A DNA stretch of 15,824 bases, taken from positions 1 through 15,824 of the forward strand of contig CABQJJ010000038.1 of assembly GCA_902464485.1 (NCBI GenBank). The letters are read 5' to 3'. This document shows positions 6,900 through 14,035 of the stretch, in pieces. Within the stretch, counting starts at the first letter, position 1. Each line of letters begins with the position of its first letter. A program made the translations under genes and the position numbers. The stretch is from an uncultured Collinsella sp. (GTDB lineage Bacteria; Actinomycetota; Coriobacteriia; Coriobacteriales; Coriobacteriaceae). The notes beneath the pieces were generated by a model. The model was given only the letters and a program-made list of their open reading frames with translations, did no database searches and was not told where the DNA came from.

Positions 6900-8576
6900 T
6901 TACGAGAGCGACGTTCTCAGCAACTCGTTGAAGAGCTTCGGGTTGCCCTTGCCGCGGCTCGCCTTCATGCACTGGCCCACCAAAAAGCCGATGACCTTCT
7001 GGTTGCCGTCACGATACTGCTGCGCCTGATCGGCACAGTTTGCCAGCACCTCGTCCACGATCGGCTGCAGCGCGCCGGCATCGCTCACCTGACGCATGCC
7101 GCGCTCGTCGACGATCGTGTTGGGGTCGTCGCCGGTCTGGGCCATAGCCTCAAAGACCTCGTGCGCTTGGTTGGAGCTGATGGCATCGGTCGCCAGCAGC
7201 TTAGCCAGCGCTGCCACCTGAGCCGGCGCGATGCCGGACTCGGCGAGCGACACGCCCGCGCCCTTAAGGTAGGCGATCATCTCGTTCACCAGCAGGTTTG
7301 CGACCGTCTGGGCCTCCTTGCCAGCCATACCGGCAGCGGCCGCCTCAAAGAACTCGGCAAACTCGGGGTCGCCGGCGATCTGCTCGGCATCGGCCGCCTT
7401 AATGCCAAAGTCGGCCTCAAAACGGGCGCGCTTAGCATCGGGCAGCTCGGGGATCTCGCCTCGGCAGCGGTCGATAAACTCGTCGTCAAGATCGAACGGC
7501 GCCAGATCGGGGTCGGGGAACAGACGATAGTCGTCGGCCGTCTCCTTCACACGCATGACCACGGTTCGCTTGCGACTGGGCTCCCAGTGGCGGGTCTCCT
7601 GATAGATGATGCCGCCCTCCTCGAGCACCTCGGCCTGACGGCAGATCTCGTAGGCAAGGCCATCGTGCAGGCTCTTGAACGAGTTGAGGTTCTTGAGCTC
7701 GGTCTTGGTGCCCAGCTTGGTCTCGCCGCGGCGGCGCAGCGAAACGTTGCCGTCGCAGCGCATGGAGCCCTTCTCCATGGAGCAATCGGAAATGCCCAGC
7801 GTCACAAAGATGCGACGGAGCTTCTCCATAAACAGGCGAGCCTCCTCGGGCGTGCGCAGATCGGGCTCAGTCACGAGCTCGATCAGAGGCGTGCCGCAGC
7901 GGTTGTAGTCGACGAGCGACTCGGCCGCGGCGGTAATGCGGCCCTCGGCACCGCCCACGTGCACCATCTTGGCGGCGTCCTCCTCCATGTGGATGCGCAG
8001 GATGCGGATGGGCACCGTGTAGGAACCGTCCTCGCGGCGCTCAGGCATCTGCAGGTTGGAAGCATCGTAGCTGGCCAGGTGACCGGCGCGCTGATTGCCC
8101 TCGCGCATGGTCGACGTCATGGACGTGGACAGGCCCTCGGCGTTGGCTGAAGCGCTCGCCAGACTCTGAGCCTCGGCCTCACCAAACGCGCAGTCGGGGC
8201 GCTCGGCGGCACCGCGACCGGTCACGTCCAGGTCCAGGTGACCGTACATGGCAAAGGCGACCGGACCCTGCGTAGTCTGGAAGTTCTTGGCCATATCGGG
8301 ATAGAAGTAGTGCTTGCGGTAGAACATTGAGTGGCGCTGGATCTCGCAGTTGGTGGCGAGACCGGCCTTGACGATGCTCTCGATGGCGCGCTTGTTGGGC
8401 ACCGGCAGGGCGCCGGGCAGGCCCAGGCACACCGGGCACACGTTGGCGTTGGGCTCGTCATCGTGGCTGAGCTTGCAGTTGCAGAACATCTTGGTATCGA
8501 GTGCGGTGAGCTCGGTATGGATCTCCAGGCCAATCACGGCCTCCCAATCCTGCAGGACCTCGGAAAGCTCCTTCAT
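6900..8576 (-). CDS. gatB: Asp-tRNA(Asn)/Glu-tRNA(Gln) amidotransferase subunit B, with internal insertion
   Basis: Subunit B binds misacylated Glu-tRNA(Gln) or Asp-tRNA(Asn) and activates the side-chain carboxylate with ATP, so that ammonia from GatA can form the amide. Visible hallmarks are VIGLEIHTEL (14-23), a four-cysteine site CNC...CPVC (32-50), FYPDMAKNFQ (91-100), LHMEEDA-type RIHMEEDAAK (194-203), SLVDYNRCGTPLIE (220-233) and a C-terminal YqeY-like tail ending FLVGQCMKASRGKGNPKL. It has 558 residues, whereas common GatB proteins have about 475-500. The excess lies mostly at residues 121-186, a Ser/Ala-rich segment placed just before the conserved HMEED strand. The ATG at 8576 overlaps the gatA stop (TAATG), so translation is coupled. 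Confidence 0.97.
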   Translation of the reverse strand: MKELSEVLQDWEAVIGLEIHTELTALDTKMFCNCKLSHDDEPNANVCPVCLGLPGALPVPNKRAIESIVKAGLATNCEIQRHSMFYRKHYFYPDMAKNFQTTQGPVAFAMYGHLDLDVTGRGAAERPDCAFGEAEAQSLASASANAEGLSTSMTSTMREGNQRAGHLASYDASNLQMPERREDGSYTVPIRILRIHMEEDAAKMVHVGGAEGRITAAAESLVDYNRCGTPLIELVTEPDLRTPEEARLFMEKLRRIFVTLGISDCSMEKGSMRCDGNVSLRRRGETKLGTKTELKNLNSFKSLHDGLAYEICRQAEVLEEGGIIYQETRHWEPSRKRTVVMRVKETADDYRLFPDPDLAPFDLDDEFIDRCRGEIPELPDAKRARFEADFGIKAADAEQIAGDPEFAEFFEAAAAGMAGKEAQTVANLLVNEMIAYLKGAGVSLAESGIAPAQVAALAKLLATDAISSNQAHEVFEAMAQTGDDPNTIVDERGMRQVSDAGALQPIVDEVLANCADQAQQYRDGNQKVIGFLVGQCMKASRGKGNPKLFNELLRTSLS

Positions 8577-10090
8577 TACAGCTCGCCTCCCTTCCCGGCA
8601 AAATCGGGCGCGACGGAAAGCGCGGGCGCACCCGTGGCGGCATCGGCAAAGCCGCGCTCCAGGGCGCGGGCAAACGTGAGCAGCTGACGGTCCTTAAACG
8701 CCGGACCAACCAGCTGGGCAGAAACGGGCAGCTGAGTATCCTCGCCCAGGCCCAGCGGCACCGAGATACCGCCGTTGCCGCAAATGTTGAGCGAAATGGT
8801 GTACAGGTCGGAGAGGTACATCTGCGTGGGGTCGCTGAGCTCGCCAAACTTAAAGGCCGTACGCGGCGAGGCGGGCATGAGGATGGTGTCCACCTTGGCA
8901 TACGCGGCGTCGTAGTCCTGCGTGATGAGCGTGCGGGCCTTCTGCGCGGCGTAGTAATACTTGTCGTACACGCCCGAGCTCAGCAGGTAGGCGCCGAGCA
9001 TCTGACGGCGCTTGGCCTCGGCGCCAAAGCCGTGGGCGCGCGAAAGCGAGCTCTGGTCGGACAGGTTGGCACAGCCCTCCTCCTGATAGCCGTAGCGAAT
9101 GCCGTCGAAGCGGGCCAAGTTGGAGAACGCCTCGGCCGGGCCGATGACGTAGTAGGCGGCGATGGCGGCGTCCAGGTGCGGCAGGTCGACCTCGACCAGC
9201 TCGGCGCCCTGGTTCTGCAGTTCCTGGGCGGCGCGCTGAACAGCGGCCTTGACCTCGGGCGTCAGGCCCTCGGCCTCCATAAACGCGGGGATGATGCCCA
9301 CGCGCTTGCCCTCGATGCTGTCGTTGAGATGCTCGGTAAAGTCGACGGCGCAATCCTGGCTGGTGCAGTCGTACGGATCGTGGCCCGCGCCGGTAAGCGC
9401 ATTCATGGCCAGCGCGACATCCTCGACCGTGCGGCCAAAGGGGCCCACCTGGTCGAGCGACGAGCCAAAGGCAACCACGCCGTAACGGCTCACGGCGCCA
9501 TACGTGGGCTTAAAGCCCACCACGCCGCACAGCGACGCCGGCTGGCGAATGGAGCCACCGGTGTCCGAGCCCAGCGAGAGTGCGACCTCGCCCGCGGCGA
9601 CGGCAGCAGCAGAGCCGCCCGAAGAGCCGCCGGGCACGCGCTCGGTATCCCAGGGGTTGTTGGTACGGTGGAACGCCGAGCTCTCGGTAGAGCTACCAAA
9701 GGCAAACTCGTCCATGTTGGCCTTGCCCATGGGCAGGCAGCCGGCATCGAGCATGCGCTGAACGCAGGTGGCGGTGTAGACGCTCTGGTAGTCCTCGAGC
9801 ATGCGGGAAGCACAGGTGGTGCGCGTGCCCACGAGGTTCATGTTGTCCTTGATGGCCAGCGGCACGCCCGCGAGCGGGGACAGCGGCTTGCCTGCGGCAC
9901 GGTCGGCATCCACGCGCGCAGCGGCCTCGAGCGCGAGCTCGGGCGCCACCTGCAGGAATGCCTGGACCCCGCCCTCGCGCGCCTCGATGGCGGCAAGGGA
10001 GGCCTGGGCCACCTCGGTAGCGGTAAAGTCGCCGGCGGCAACGCCCGCGGCGATCTGGGCGGCGGTAAGGGAATCGAAGCTCTGCGCCAT
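8576..10090 (-). CDS. gatA: Asp-tRNA(Asn)/Glu-tRNA(Gln) amidotransferase subunit A
   Basis: This amidase-signature enzyme hydrolyses glutamine and passes ammonia to GatB. The 504 residues contain the Ser-cisSer-Lys triad by comparison with known GatA: K81 in VPLAIKDN, S156 in PGGSSGGS and nucleophile S180 in SDTGGSIRQPA. Length is close to the family norm of about 485. The ATG at 10090 overlaps the gatC stop as TAATG and the gene ends in the same arrangement at gatB, so the three subunits are coupled in C-A-B order. Nothing is missing or broken. Confidence 0.98.
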   Translation of the reverse strand: MAQSFDSLTAAQIAAGVAAGDFTATEVAQASLAAIEAREGGVQAFLQVAPELALEAAARVDADRAAGKPLSPLAGVPLAIKDNMNLVGTRTTCASRMLEDYQSVYTATCVQRMLDAGCLPMGKANMDEFAFGSSTESSAFHRTNNPWDTERVPGGSSGGSAAAVAAGEVALSLGSDTGGSIRQPASLCGVVGFKPTYGAVSRYGVVAFGSSLDQVGPFGRTVEDVALAMNALTGAGHDPYDCTSQDCAVDFTEHLNDSIEGKRVGIIPAFMEAEGLTPEVKAAVQRAAQELQNQGAELVEVDLPHLDAAIAAYYVIGPAEAFSNLARFDGIRYGYQEEGCANLSDQSSLSRAHGFGAEAKRRQMLGAYLLSSGVYDKYYYAAQKARTLITQDYDAAYAKVDTILMPASPRTAFKFGELSDPTQMYLSDLYTISLNICGNGGISVPLGLGEDTQLPVSAQLVGPAFKDRQLLTFARALERGFADAATGAPALSVAPDFAGKGGEL

Positions 10091-10401
10091 TACTCGCTCT
10101 CCCCCTCTCCCAAAATGGACGGCACGCGGAAGTAGCGGTCGCGCGCGCTGCCGGCGTTTTCGAGCGCGACGTCGAGCGGCAAATCGCGCTCGGGCTCGCG
10201 CAGGTCATCGCCCATCACGTTGGACAGGCTTCCGATGGGATGGAACGTGGGCTCCACGTCGGGCAAGTCATATTGCAAGACGGGCTCGAGCATCTGGACG
10301 GCGTCGTTCATGTAGGACGTCATCTGGGTGAGCTCGTCATCGGTCAGTGCGATCTTTGCGTACTCGGCGATGCCGCGCACGTCTTTCTCGCTGAGTGCCA
10401 T
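10090..10401 (-). CDS. gatC: Asp-tRNA(Asn)/Glu-tRNA(Gln) amidotransferase subunit C
   Basis: The small subunit that wraps around GatA and stabilises the complex. It has 103 residues, including VRGIAEYAKIALTDDEL near the start and a C-terminal DRYFRVPSIL, as in GatC proteins (VPKVL-type ending). The ATG at 10401 is chosen because AAGGGAG lies five bases upstream; an in-frame ATG at 10419 would leave that ribosome site inside the gene. It is first in the gatCAB operon and directly followed by gatA with a one-base overlap. Confidence 0.95.
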   Translation of the reverse strand: MALSEKDVRGIAEYAKIALTDDELTQMTSYMNDAVQMLEPVLQYDLPDVEPTFHPIGSLSNVMGDDLREPERDLPLDVALENAGSARDRYFRVPSILGEGESE

Positions 10402-10436
10402 AGGCGCTCCCTTCCGCATAACAGTTAAACCGCTCT

Positions 10437-10442
10437 AGTATA
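10437..10442 (-). promoter_or_regulatory. Candidate -10 box of the gatCAB promoter
   Basis: TATACT on the minus strand matches TATAAT at 5 of 6 positions, 35 nt upstream of the gatC start. No convincing -35 hexamer is seen at 16-18 nt spacing, so the promoter may depend on an activator or be misplaced. Confidence 0.4.
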
Positions 10443-10484
10443 CAGGGCAGCGACGGCTTGGAGCAGGCGCTTTACCCAAATGCA

Positions 10485-10587
10485 GCGAAAACGTAACGAG
10501 GGCGGCGGTTGGCAGGGCGTGGTCCGGCGGTTCTGCAGCGAAACCGCACCGTCCATAGCGAAAACCGTCTCGCCCACAACGAAAACC
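10485..10587 (+). repeat. Iterated GCGAAAACC-like word
   Basis: Variants of (G/A)CGAAAACC start at 10485, 10538, 10558 and 10579; the last three are 20-21 nt apart, about two helical turns. The last copy runs into the left arm of the 19-bp inverted repeat at 10583. The stretch lies between gatC and the sortase gene and shows no coding frame with a ribosome site. Confidence 0.5.
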
Positions 10588-10647
10588 ATCACAACATTCG
10601 AGACTTTTCGTCAAAATCGCGATTTTCATCGAATGTTGTGATGGTTT
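10583..10647. repeat. 19-bp perfect inverted repeat with palindromic loop
   Basis: The left arm AAACCATCACAACATTCGA (10583-10601) and its exact reverse complement (10629-10647) flank a 27-nt loop that contains AAAATCGCGATTTT (10613-10626), itself a perfect 14-bp palindrome. Read on the minus strand the stem ends GGTTTTCG, so it could help end sortase transcripts. It could equally be a REP/BIME-like mobile repeat. Confidence 0.75.
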
Positions 10648-10657
10648 GGAAGCTCCG

Positions 10658-10692
10658 ACCACCACAAAGGTGCCTGTCCCCATTGTGGTGGT
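10658..10692 (-). repeat. REP-type hairpin with GGGGACAGGCACC loop
   Basis: ACCACCACAA (10658-10667) and TTGTGGTGGT (10683-10692) form a perfect 10-bp stem around a 15-nt loop that reads TGGGGACAGGCACCT on the minus strand. Words like GGGG(A/T)CAGGCACC are familiar from short interspersed repeats mobilised by REP-associated tyrosine transposases. It starts 14 bp after the sortase stop and may also act as its transcript end. Confidence 0.5.
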
Positions 10693-10705
10693 TCTGAACG
10701 ATGTC

Positions 10706-11644
10706 CTATGCCGAGGTTTTGGCCTTGCGGCGCTTGCGGATCGCGTGGATCACGATGTCCAGCAGCAATAGCACAATGGCTACAACCACGATAAGCACAG
10801 CAAACTCACGCTTGCCCCAGTGGCGACCGGCCAGCGACTTTTGCTTGTCGACGTCCTTCTTGCTGTACTTGGTGCGCACGCAGTGCACCAGCAGGCGATG
10901 GTCGTTTACGCCATAGGGGGTGCAGGTGACGAGCGTCACCTTGTCGGCGCCCGGTTCGATGGTCAGCGACTCCATCTCCTCGGGCAGCACCACCTCGGAG
11001 TCCACCATCTTGTAGGCGAGCGTCTTGTTCATGGTGTGCAGCAGCACCAGGTCGCCGGGCTCCAGCGAATGGATGTCGTCGAACATACTCAGGTTGCGCA
11101 TGCCCGAGTGCGCGGTGAGCACGCAATGCGTCGAGGCGCCGCCCACCGGCAGGCTCGTGCCCTCTAGGTGGCCGACGCCCGCCATGAGGACCTCCTCGCT
11201 CGTGCCGTGGTAGATAGGCATGCTCACGTCGATGGAGGGGATTTCGACCCAGCTCATCATGGGGTCGCGGTCAAAGATGAGCTGCTGGTCGTAGGGCTCG
11301 ATCTGGTCGGCGGGAAGCTCGGTGGCCTCGCCGGCAAGTTGCCCGTTATAGGAGCGCGCCTGAAGCAGAATGCGCTCGCGTTCCTCTTCGGAGAGCGCGT
11401 CCACGGTGCTGGACACGGTGCTGATCTGGTTAAACACGCCCGAGGCCTCGAGCCGGTCCAAGATCCACGGCCAGGTCATAAGGCCCACGCCGATAAGGAT
11501 GATGACGATGGTGATGAGCCGGTCGGCCCAGCGCGGCAGTCGCTTGCGGCGGCGCTTGGGTTTTGGTTGAGGTTTGGGCTGAGGGCTTGAGCCACCGTTG
11601 GCCGCGGCGTTATTGCTCTTCATATGTTTGGCGCCCTGCACCAT
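10706..11644 (-). CDS. Class C (pilus-assembling) sortase
   Basis: Membrane transpeptidase that cleaves LPxTG-like signals and links pilin subunits. The 312 residues show a basic, proline-rich cytoplasmic start, a membrane helix (about 42-61), and the catalytic domain with H179 in LTAHSG, C241 in TLVTCTPYG and R250 in NDHRLLVH. A second helix (about 281-300) and basic tail follow, which is the class C layout. The usual class C lid motif DP(F/W/Y) before the catalytic core is not evident; the corresponding region reads QIEPYDQQL and DRDPMMSW. The ATG at 11644 has GAGGAG nine bases upstream, while the in-frame ATG at 11623 does not. It lies downstream of the two pilin genes but beyond a strong terminator, so it probably has its own promoter. 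Confidence 0.95.
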   Translation of the reverse strand: MVQGAKHMKSNNAAANGGSSPQPKPQPKPKRRRKRLPRWADRLITIVIILIGVGLMTWPWILDRLEASGVFNQISTVSSTVDALSEEERERILLQARSYNGQLAGEATELPADQIEPYDQQLIFDRDPMMSWVEIPSIDVSMPIYHGTSEEVLMAGVGHLEGTSLPVGGASTHCVLTAHSGMRNLSMFDDIHSLEPGDLVLLHTMNKTLAYKMVDSEVVLPEEMESLTIEPGADKVTLVTCTPYGVNDHRLLVHCVRTKYSKKDVDKQKSLAGRHWGKREFAVLIVVVAIVLLLLDIVIHAIRKRRKAKTSA

Positions 11645-11682
11645 CGCCAGTCACTCCTCTACAACTCAAGTTGTCTAAACAA

Positions 11683-11688
11683 ATAATA
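11683..11688 (-). promoter_or_regulatory. Candidate -10 box of the sortase promoter
   Basis: TATTAT on the minus strand (5 of 6 to TATAAT) lies 38 bp upstream of the sortase ATG, in a short AT-rich patch. No clear -35 hexamer is seen. A separate promoter is expected because a terminator separates this gene from the pilins. Confidence 0.35.
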
Positions 11689-11771
11689 GCTGATTAGCGA
11701 GCTCCTGCGCCGGACAACGCAGCTAGACCGCATCATCCGGTCGGGCATGGGTTCGTATTTGAGTCTTTAGA

Positions 11772-11802
11772 GTATCCCAGATCAGCGGATGATTCGGGAT
11801 AC
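11772..11802. promoter_or_regulatory. 31-bp interrupted dyad between sortase and pilin
   Basis: GTATCCC (11772-11778) and GGGATAC (11796-11802) are perfect inverted arms, with ATCA/TGAT also paired inside and GCGGA at the centre. The right arm overlaps a TACAAT -10-like box on the plus strand. It could be an operator for the plus-strand RNA candidate or for the sortase promoter about 100 bp away. Confidence 0.4.
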
Positions 11803-11909
11803 AATCGTTACAGGAAACAACACGCCCCGCGTAAGTGATCGAAAGCGCGGGCGACCAGTTTCCGATGTTGTTAAATGCCCGGGCTCCGAACCCCGGGCAT
11901 TCTTATTTG
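11800..11909 (+). ncRNA. Candidate small structured RNA ending in a terminator
   Basis: A plus-strand TACAAT (11800-11805) precedes about 100 nt with nested pairing. CGCCCCGCG (11823-11831) pairs with CGCGGGCG (11846-11853) with one bulge. GGAAAC (11813-11818) can pair with GTTTCC (11858-11863), or AACAACA (11816-11822) with TGTTGTT (11866-11872); these two options exclude each other. A perfect 10-bp hairpin with CTTATTTG follows. No plus-strand gene lies downstream within the window, so a leader role is unlikely. No -35 box is seen and no RNA family is recognised; this is a structural guess. Confidence 0.35.
11874..11909 (+). terminator. Intrinsic terminator, plus strand
   Basis: AATGCCCGGG (11874-11883) pairs perfectly with CCCGGGCATT (11892-11901) over an 8-nt loop and is followed by CTTATTTG. 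On the minus strand the following bases are TTAACAAC, a weaker tract. There is no plus-strand protein gene for it to terminate. Confidence 0.6.
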
Positions 11910-12047
11910 CGCTTGTTGCGGCGCAAATGCCTTCTACCGTCCGCACCGCGCGTGCGCCTACGGACCTTAAACCGAACCTCATACGAGTCAAAAAACGCGA
12001 TGACGAACATGCCCGCATCGGACGATGGAGGCTGGCTGCGTTATCCC
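11910..12047. other. Non-coding part of the sortase-pilin gap
   Basis: A GC-rich stretch with small hairpins: TTGCGC/GCGCAA (11907-11912 with 11921-11926) and GTCCG/CGGAC (11939-11943 with 11961-11965). Open frames crossing it on both strands lack ribosome sites and recognisable protein sequence. No gene is called. Confidence 0.5.
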
Positions 12048-12085
12048 AAAAGAACGGGGCAAACTCCAGTGCGGAGTCTGCCCCG
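12048..12085 (-). terminator. Strong intrinsic terminator of the pilin operon
   Basis: On the minus strand CGGGGCAGACTCC-GCACT-GGAGTTTGCCCCG forms a 13-bp stem with one G-U pair and a 5-nt loop, followed by TTCTTTT. It lies about 100 bp beyond the stop of the LPLTG pilin and separates the pilins from the sortase gene. Confidence 0.8.
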
Positions 12086-12184
12086 AAAAGAGATGGCAAA
12101 GCAAGAACGTGGGTGGACGAGAAAAGTGTCCGCAAGTCTCATGGCCATCACATCCCACCTGCCAAAGGGATGGGTGAGTGAGCG

Positions 12185-13927
12185 TTACTCCTGCTCGGAC
12201 TCCTCAGCCTGCTTACGGCTGCGGATGAGATGCGCCACGCCGATGCACAGCACCGCGCCACCAGCGATCCAAGTGAAGGTCACGCCGTTGAGGCCGGTCA
12301 GCGGGAGGCCGGAGCCCTTCTTGTTCTTGACGGTGAGGTTGACAGTGCCGTTTTCGGCAGAGCCGTTGACCTCGACAAGGTCGGTACCATCCTTTCTCGT
12401 TTTGACTGTCAAAGTAGTGGCCTGCTCCTCGGTCTTATTGAGATCGCCCTCGGCAGTGGAGATGGTGAAGGTGAAGTCGGGCAGCGTGTTGTAGCCGTCA
12501 AGCGTATGGGTCTCCTTGACCGTATAGGTGCCAGCATCGAGGCCCTTGACGCTGATCTCGCCATTTTCGTCGGTCTCAAACTCATTAGCGTCATTGCCGA
12601 GAGAGCCGTTCTCCTGGACATACTTGCCCTTTGAAGTGCCGCCTTCCCCGCTGTCATCGGGATTCGTCGACTGGATGGTGAACTTTACGCCCTTGAGCTT
12701 AGTTGCCCCAGCCGCCGAGTCCTCCTTGACGAGCTTGAGTGCGTAGGTGTAGTCACGGACGGTATCGGGAACGGACTCGCCCTTGCCATCGCTCATGGGA
12801 TTGTTGGAGTAGATGAGCTTGACGCTGTTGGGGTTACCCTCGCCGCCAACCTTGACATTCTTCGCCTTCGTGGGGTCAAGCTTGGCGGTATAGGTGACGA
12901 GAACCTTGGAATCCTTGGTCAGCGTCTTGTTCACAGACTGGGCGGCAGCCTTGAGGTCCGTAAAGGAAACAGTCAGCACCTGCCCGGTAACATCCCCAGA
13001 TTGGTCCCTAGTATCCTCGACCTTCGCGGTATAGTTGTCGGCTGCCGCTACAGTTGCGCCATCAATAGTAACGGCAATAGTATTCTCATCCGCCGTCAGA
13101 CCAGCGGAGAGCTCGTCGTGGAACTCATAGTAGTAGGTGTTGAACGTATCGATGTTCGCAGCCACGGTACCGGTCAGCTGATAGTGCACGGGCTGATCCA
13201 TCTGGGAGTCGGCCTTGTCAGCCCAATTGCTGCGGGGCTTGTCGTCCCTGACCTTCTTTTCGACCGTGGGGATTTTGGTCTTCTCAGTAACGGTTACGGC
13301 GCTATCGCCGACAACGGCGAAAATCGGCGAGGTGCCCGTTTGCTTCTTTTCAGAGAAATTCTCCTTAGTTCCGATTGAATCCACGTCAGTCAGGAAGAGA
13401 TAGTAGCCAGTGCTCGGGGCAACAAAAGCGCTACCGGCAGCAAAGGAATTGCCCGTAGGGCTAACTTTGTCTTTCACAATACTGGCAATCTGGTTGAGAA
13501 GGTCGTCCTTCCCAACGACGGTCGTTTTATCGGTCTTGGTGATGTTGGCAGTCAACCAATCGGCCACGTCCTGGGCGGTAGTTTTATCAGGCAGCTTGGA
13601 ATCAGAAGTCGCATACTTCGAATCCGCTTTAATAGCCGCGATGATGGCATTCTGAGTCGAAGTGTCATCAAATGCCCACTTAACATTTGAAACGACCTTG
13701 TCCGTCTTGCCAGCCTCATCAACAACATCGGCCTTGAAGATCTGGTATGCCTTGAACTTGGTGGCACCATTGCTCGCGTTCTGCGTGATGGTAATGCTAT
13801 TGGCCGGAGCCGTCGCACCCTCCGCCGCAAACGCCATGGTTACCGGGGCCATCACGCCACCGAAGCTCAGCGCTGCTGTGAGGCCGGCGGTTACTGCCAG
13901 GCGTGCGATGTTCTTGCTCATGCTCAT
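12185..13927 (-). CDS. LPXTG-anchored pilin subunit with isopeptide-type domains
   Basis: 580 residues. A Sec signal peptide (about 1-35, cleavage near AFA-AEG) is followed by an N-terminal domain with YQIFKADVVD (61-70), then a fimbrial D2 isopeptide-type domain starting TVEKKV (221-226). A SpaA-like prealbumin-fold domain (about 394-490) follows, with its E-box glutamate E472 in YTVKETHTLDGY. The protein ends LPLTG (541-545), a membrane helix and a charged tail. Internal Lys-Asn/Asp bonds are expected from the family. No VYPK-type pilin motif is seen, so the lysine used for polymerisation is unknown. The ATG at 13927 has GGAGG eight bases upstream; the longer frame to 13993 has none. By eye the gene is clearly less GC-rich than its neighbour. 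It is probably the shaft subunit, by its standard LPLTG and place near the sortase. Confidence 0.92.
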   Translation of the reverse strand: MSMSKNIARLAVTAGLTAALSFGGVMAPVTMAFAAEGATAPANSITITQNASNGATKFKAYQIFKADVVDEAGKTDKVVSNVKWAFDDTSTQNAIIAAIKADSKYATSDSKLPDKTTAQDVADWLTANITKTDKTTVVGKDDLLNQIASIVKDKVSPTGNSFAAGSAFVAPSTGYYLFLTDVDSIGTKENFSEKKQTGTSPIFAVVGDSAVTVTEKTKIPTVEKKVRDDKPRSNWADKADSQMDQPVHYQLTGTVAANIDTFNTYYYEFHDELSAGLTADENTIAVTIDGATVAAADNYTAKVEDTRDQSGDVTGQVLTVSFTDLKAAAQSVNKTLTKDSKVLVTYTAKLDPTKAKNVKVGGEGNPNSVKLIYSNNPMSDGKGESVPDTVRDYTYALKLVKEDSAAGATKLKGVKFTIQSTNPDDSGEGGTSKGKYVQENGSLGNDANEFETDENGEISVKGLDAGTYTVKETHTLDGYNTLPDFTFTISTAEGDLNKTEEQATTLTVKTRKDGTDLVEVNGSAENGTVNLTVKNKKGSGLPLTGLNGVTFTWIAGGAVLCIGVAHLIRSRKQAEESEQE

Positions 13928-14035
13928 CTTCTTTTCCTCCGTTTTCCGTTTGATTCTCATTCGATCGGTCATCATCTGTCTGTGTCTTAGCATCTACTTC
14001 GTTACGTCTCGCCCCGCTCTCTGTGGGGCTGCCAG
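13928..14035 (-). other. Gap between the two pilin genes
   Basis: 108 bp with one weak hairpin, GCCCC/GGGGC (14011-14015 with 14025-14029), not followed by a T run. No convincing -10/-35 pair is seen, so the downstream pilin is probably co-transcribed with the upstream one. Confidence 0.4.

Noticed and set aside
7161..8150. 329-codon plus-strand open frame opposite gatB
   Set aside because: Shadow of a well-conserved gene; no ribosome site or known domain.
10485..10587. CRISPR array
   Set aside because: The repeated word is only about 9 nt at 20-21 nt spacing, with no constant 25-40 nt repeat and no cas genes.
11874..11901. Possible tRNA T-arm because of GGTTCGGAGCCC on the minus strand
   Set aside because: No acceptor stem, anticodon arm or D-arm at the right spacing; it is a simple terminator hairpin.
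11789..12181. 130-codon plus-strand and 117-codon minus-strand frames in the sortase-pilin gap
   Set aside because: No ribosome sites, they cross two strong hairpins, and neither translation resembles a protein family.
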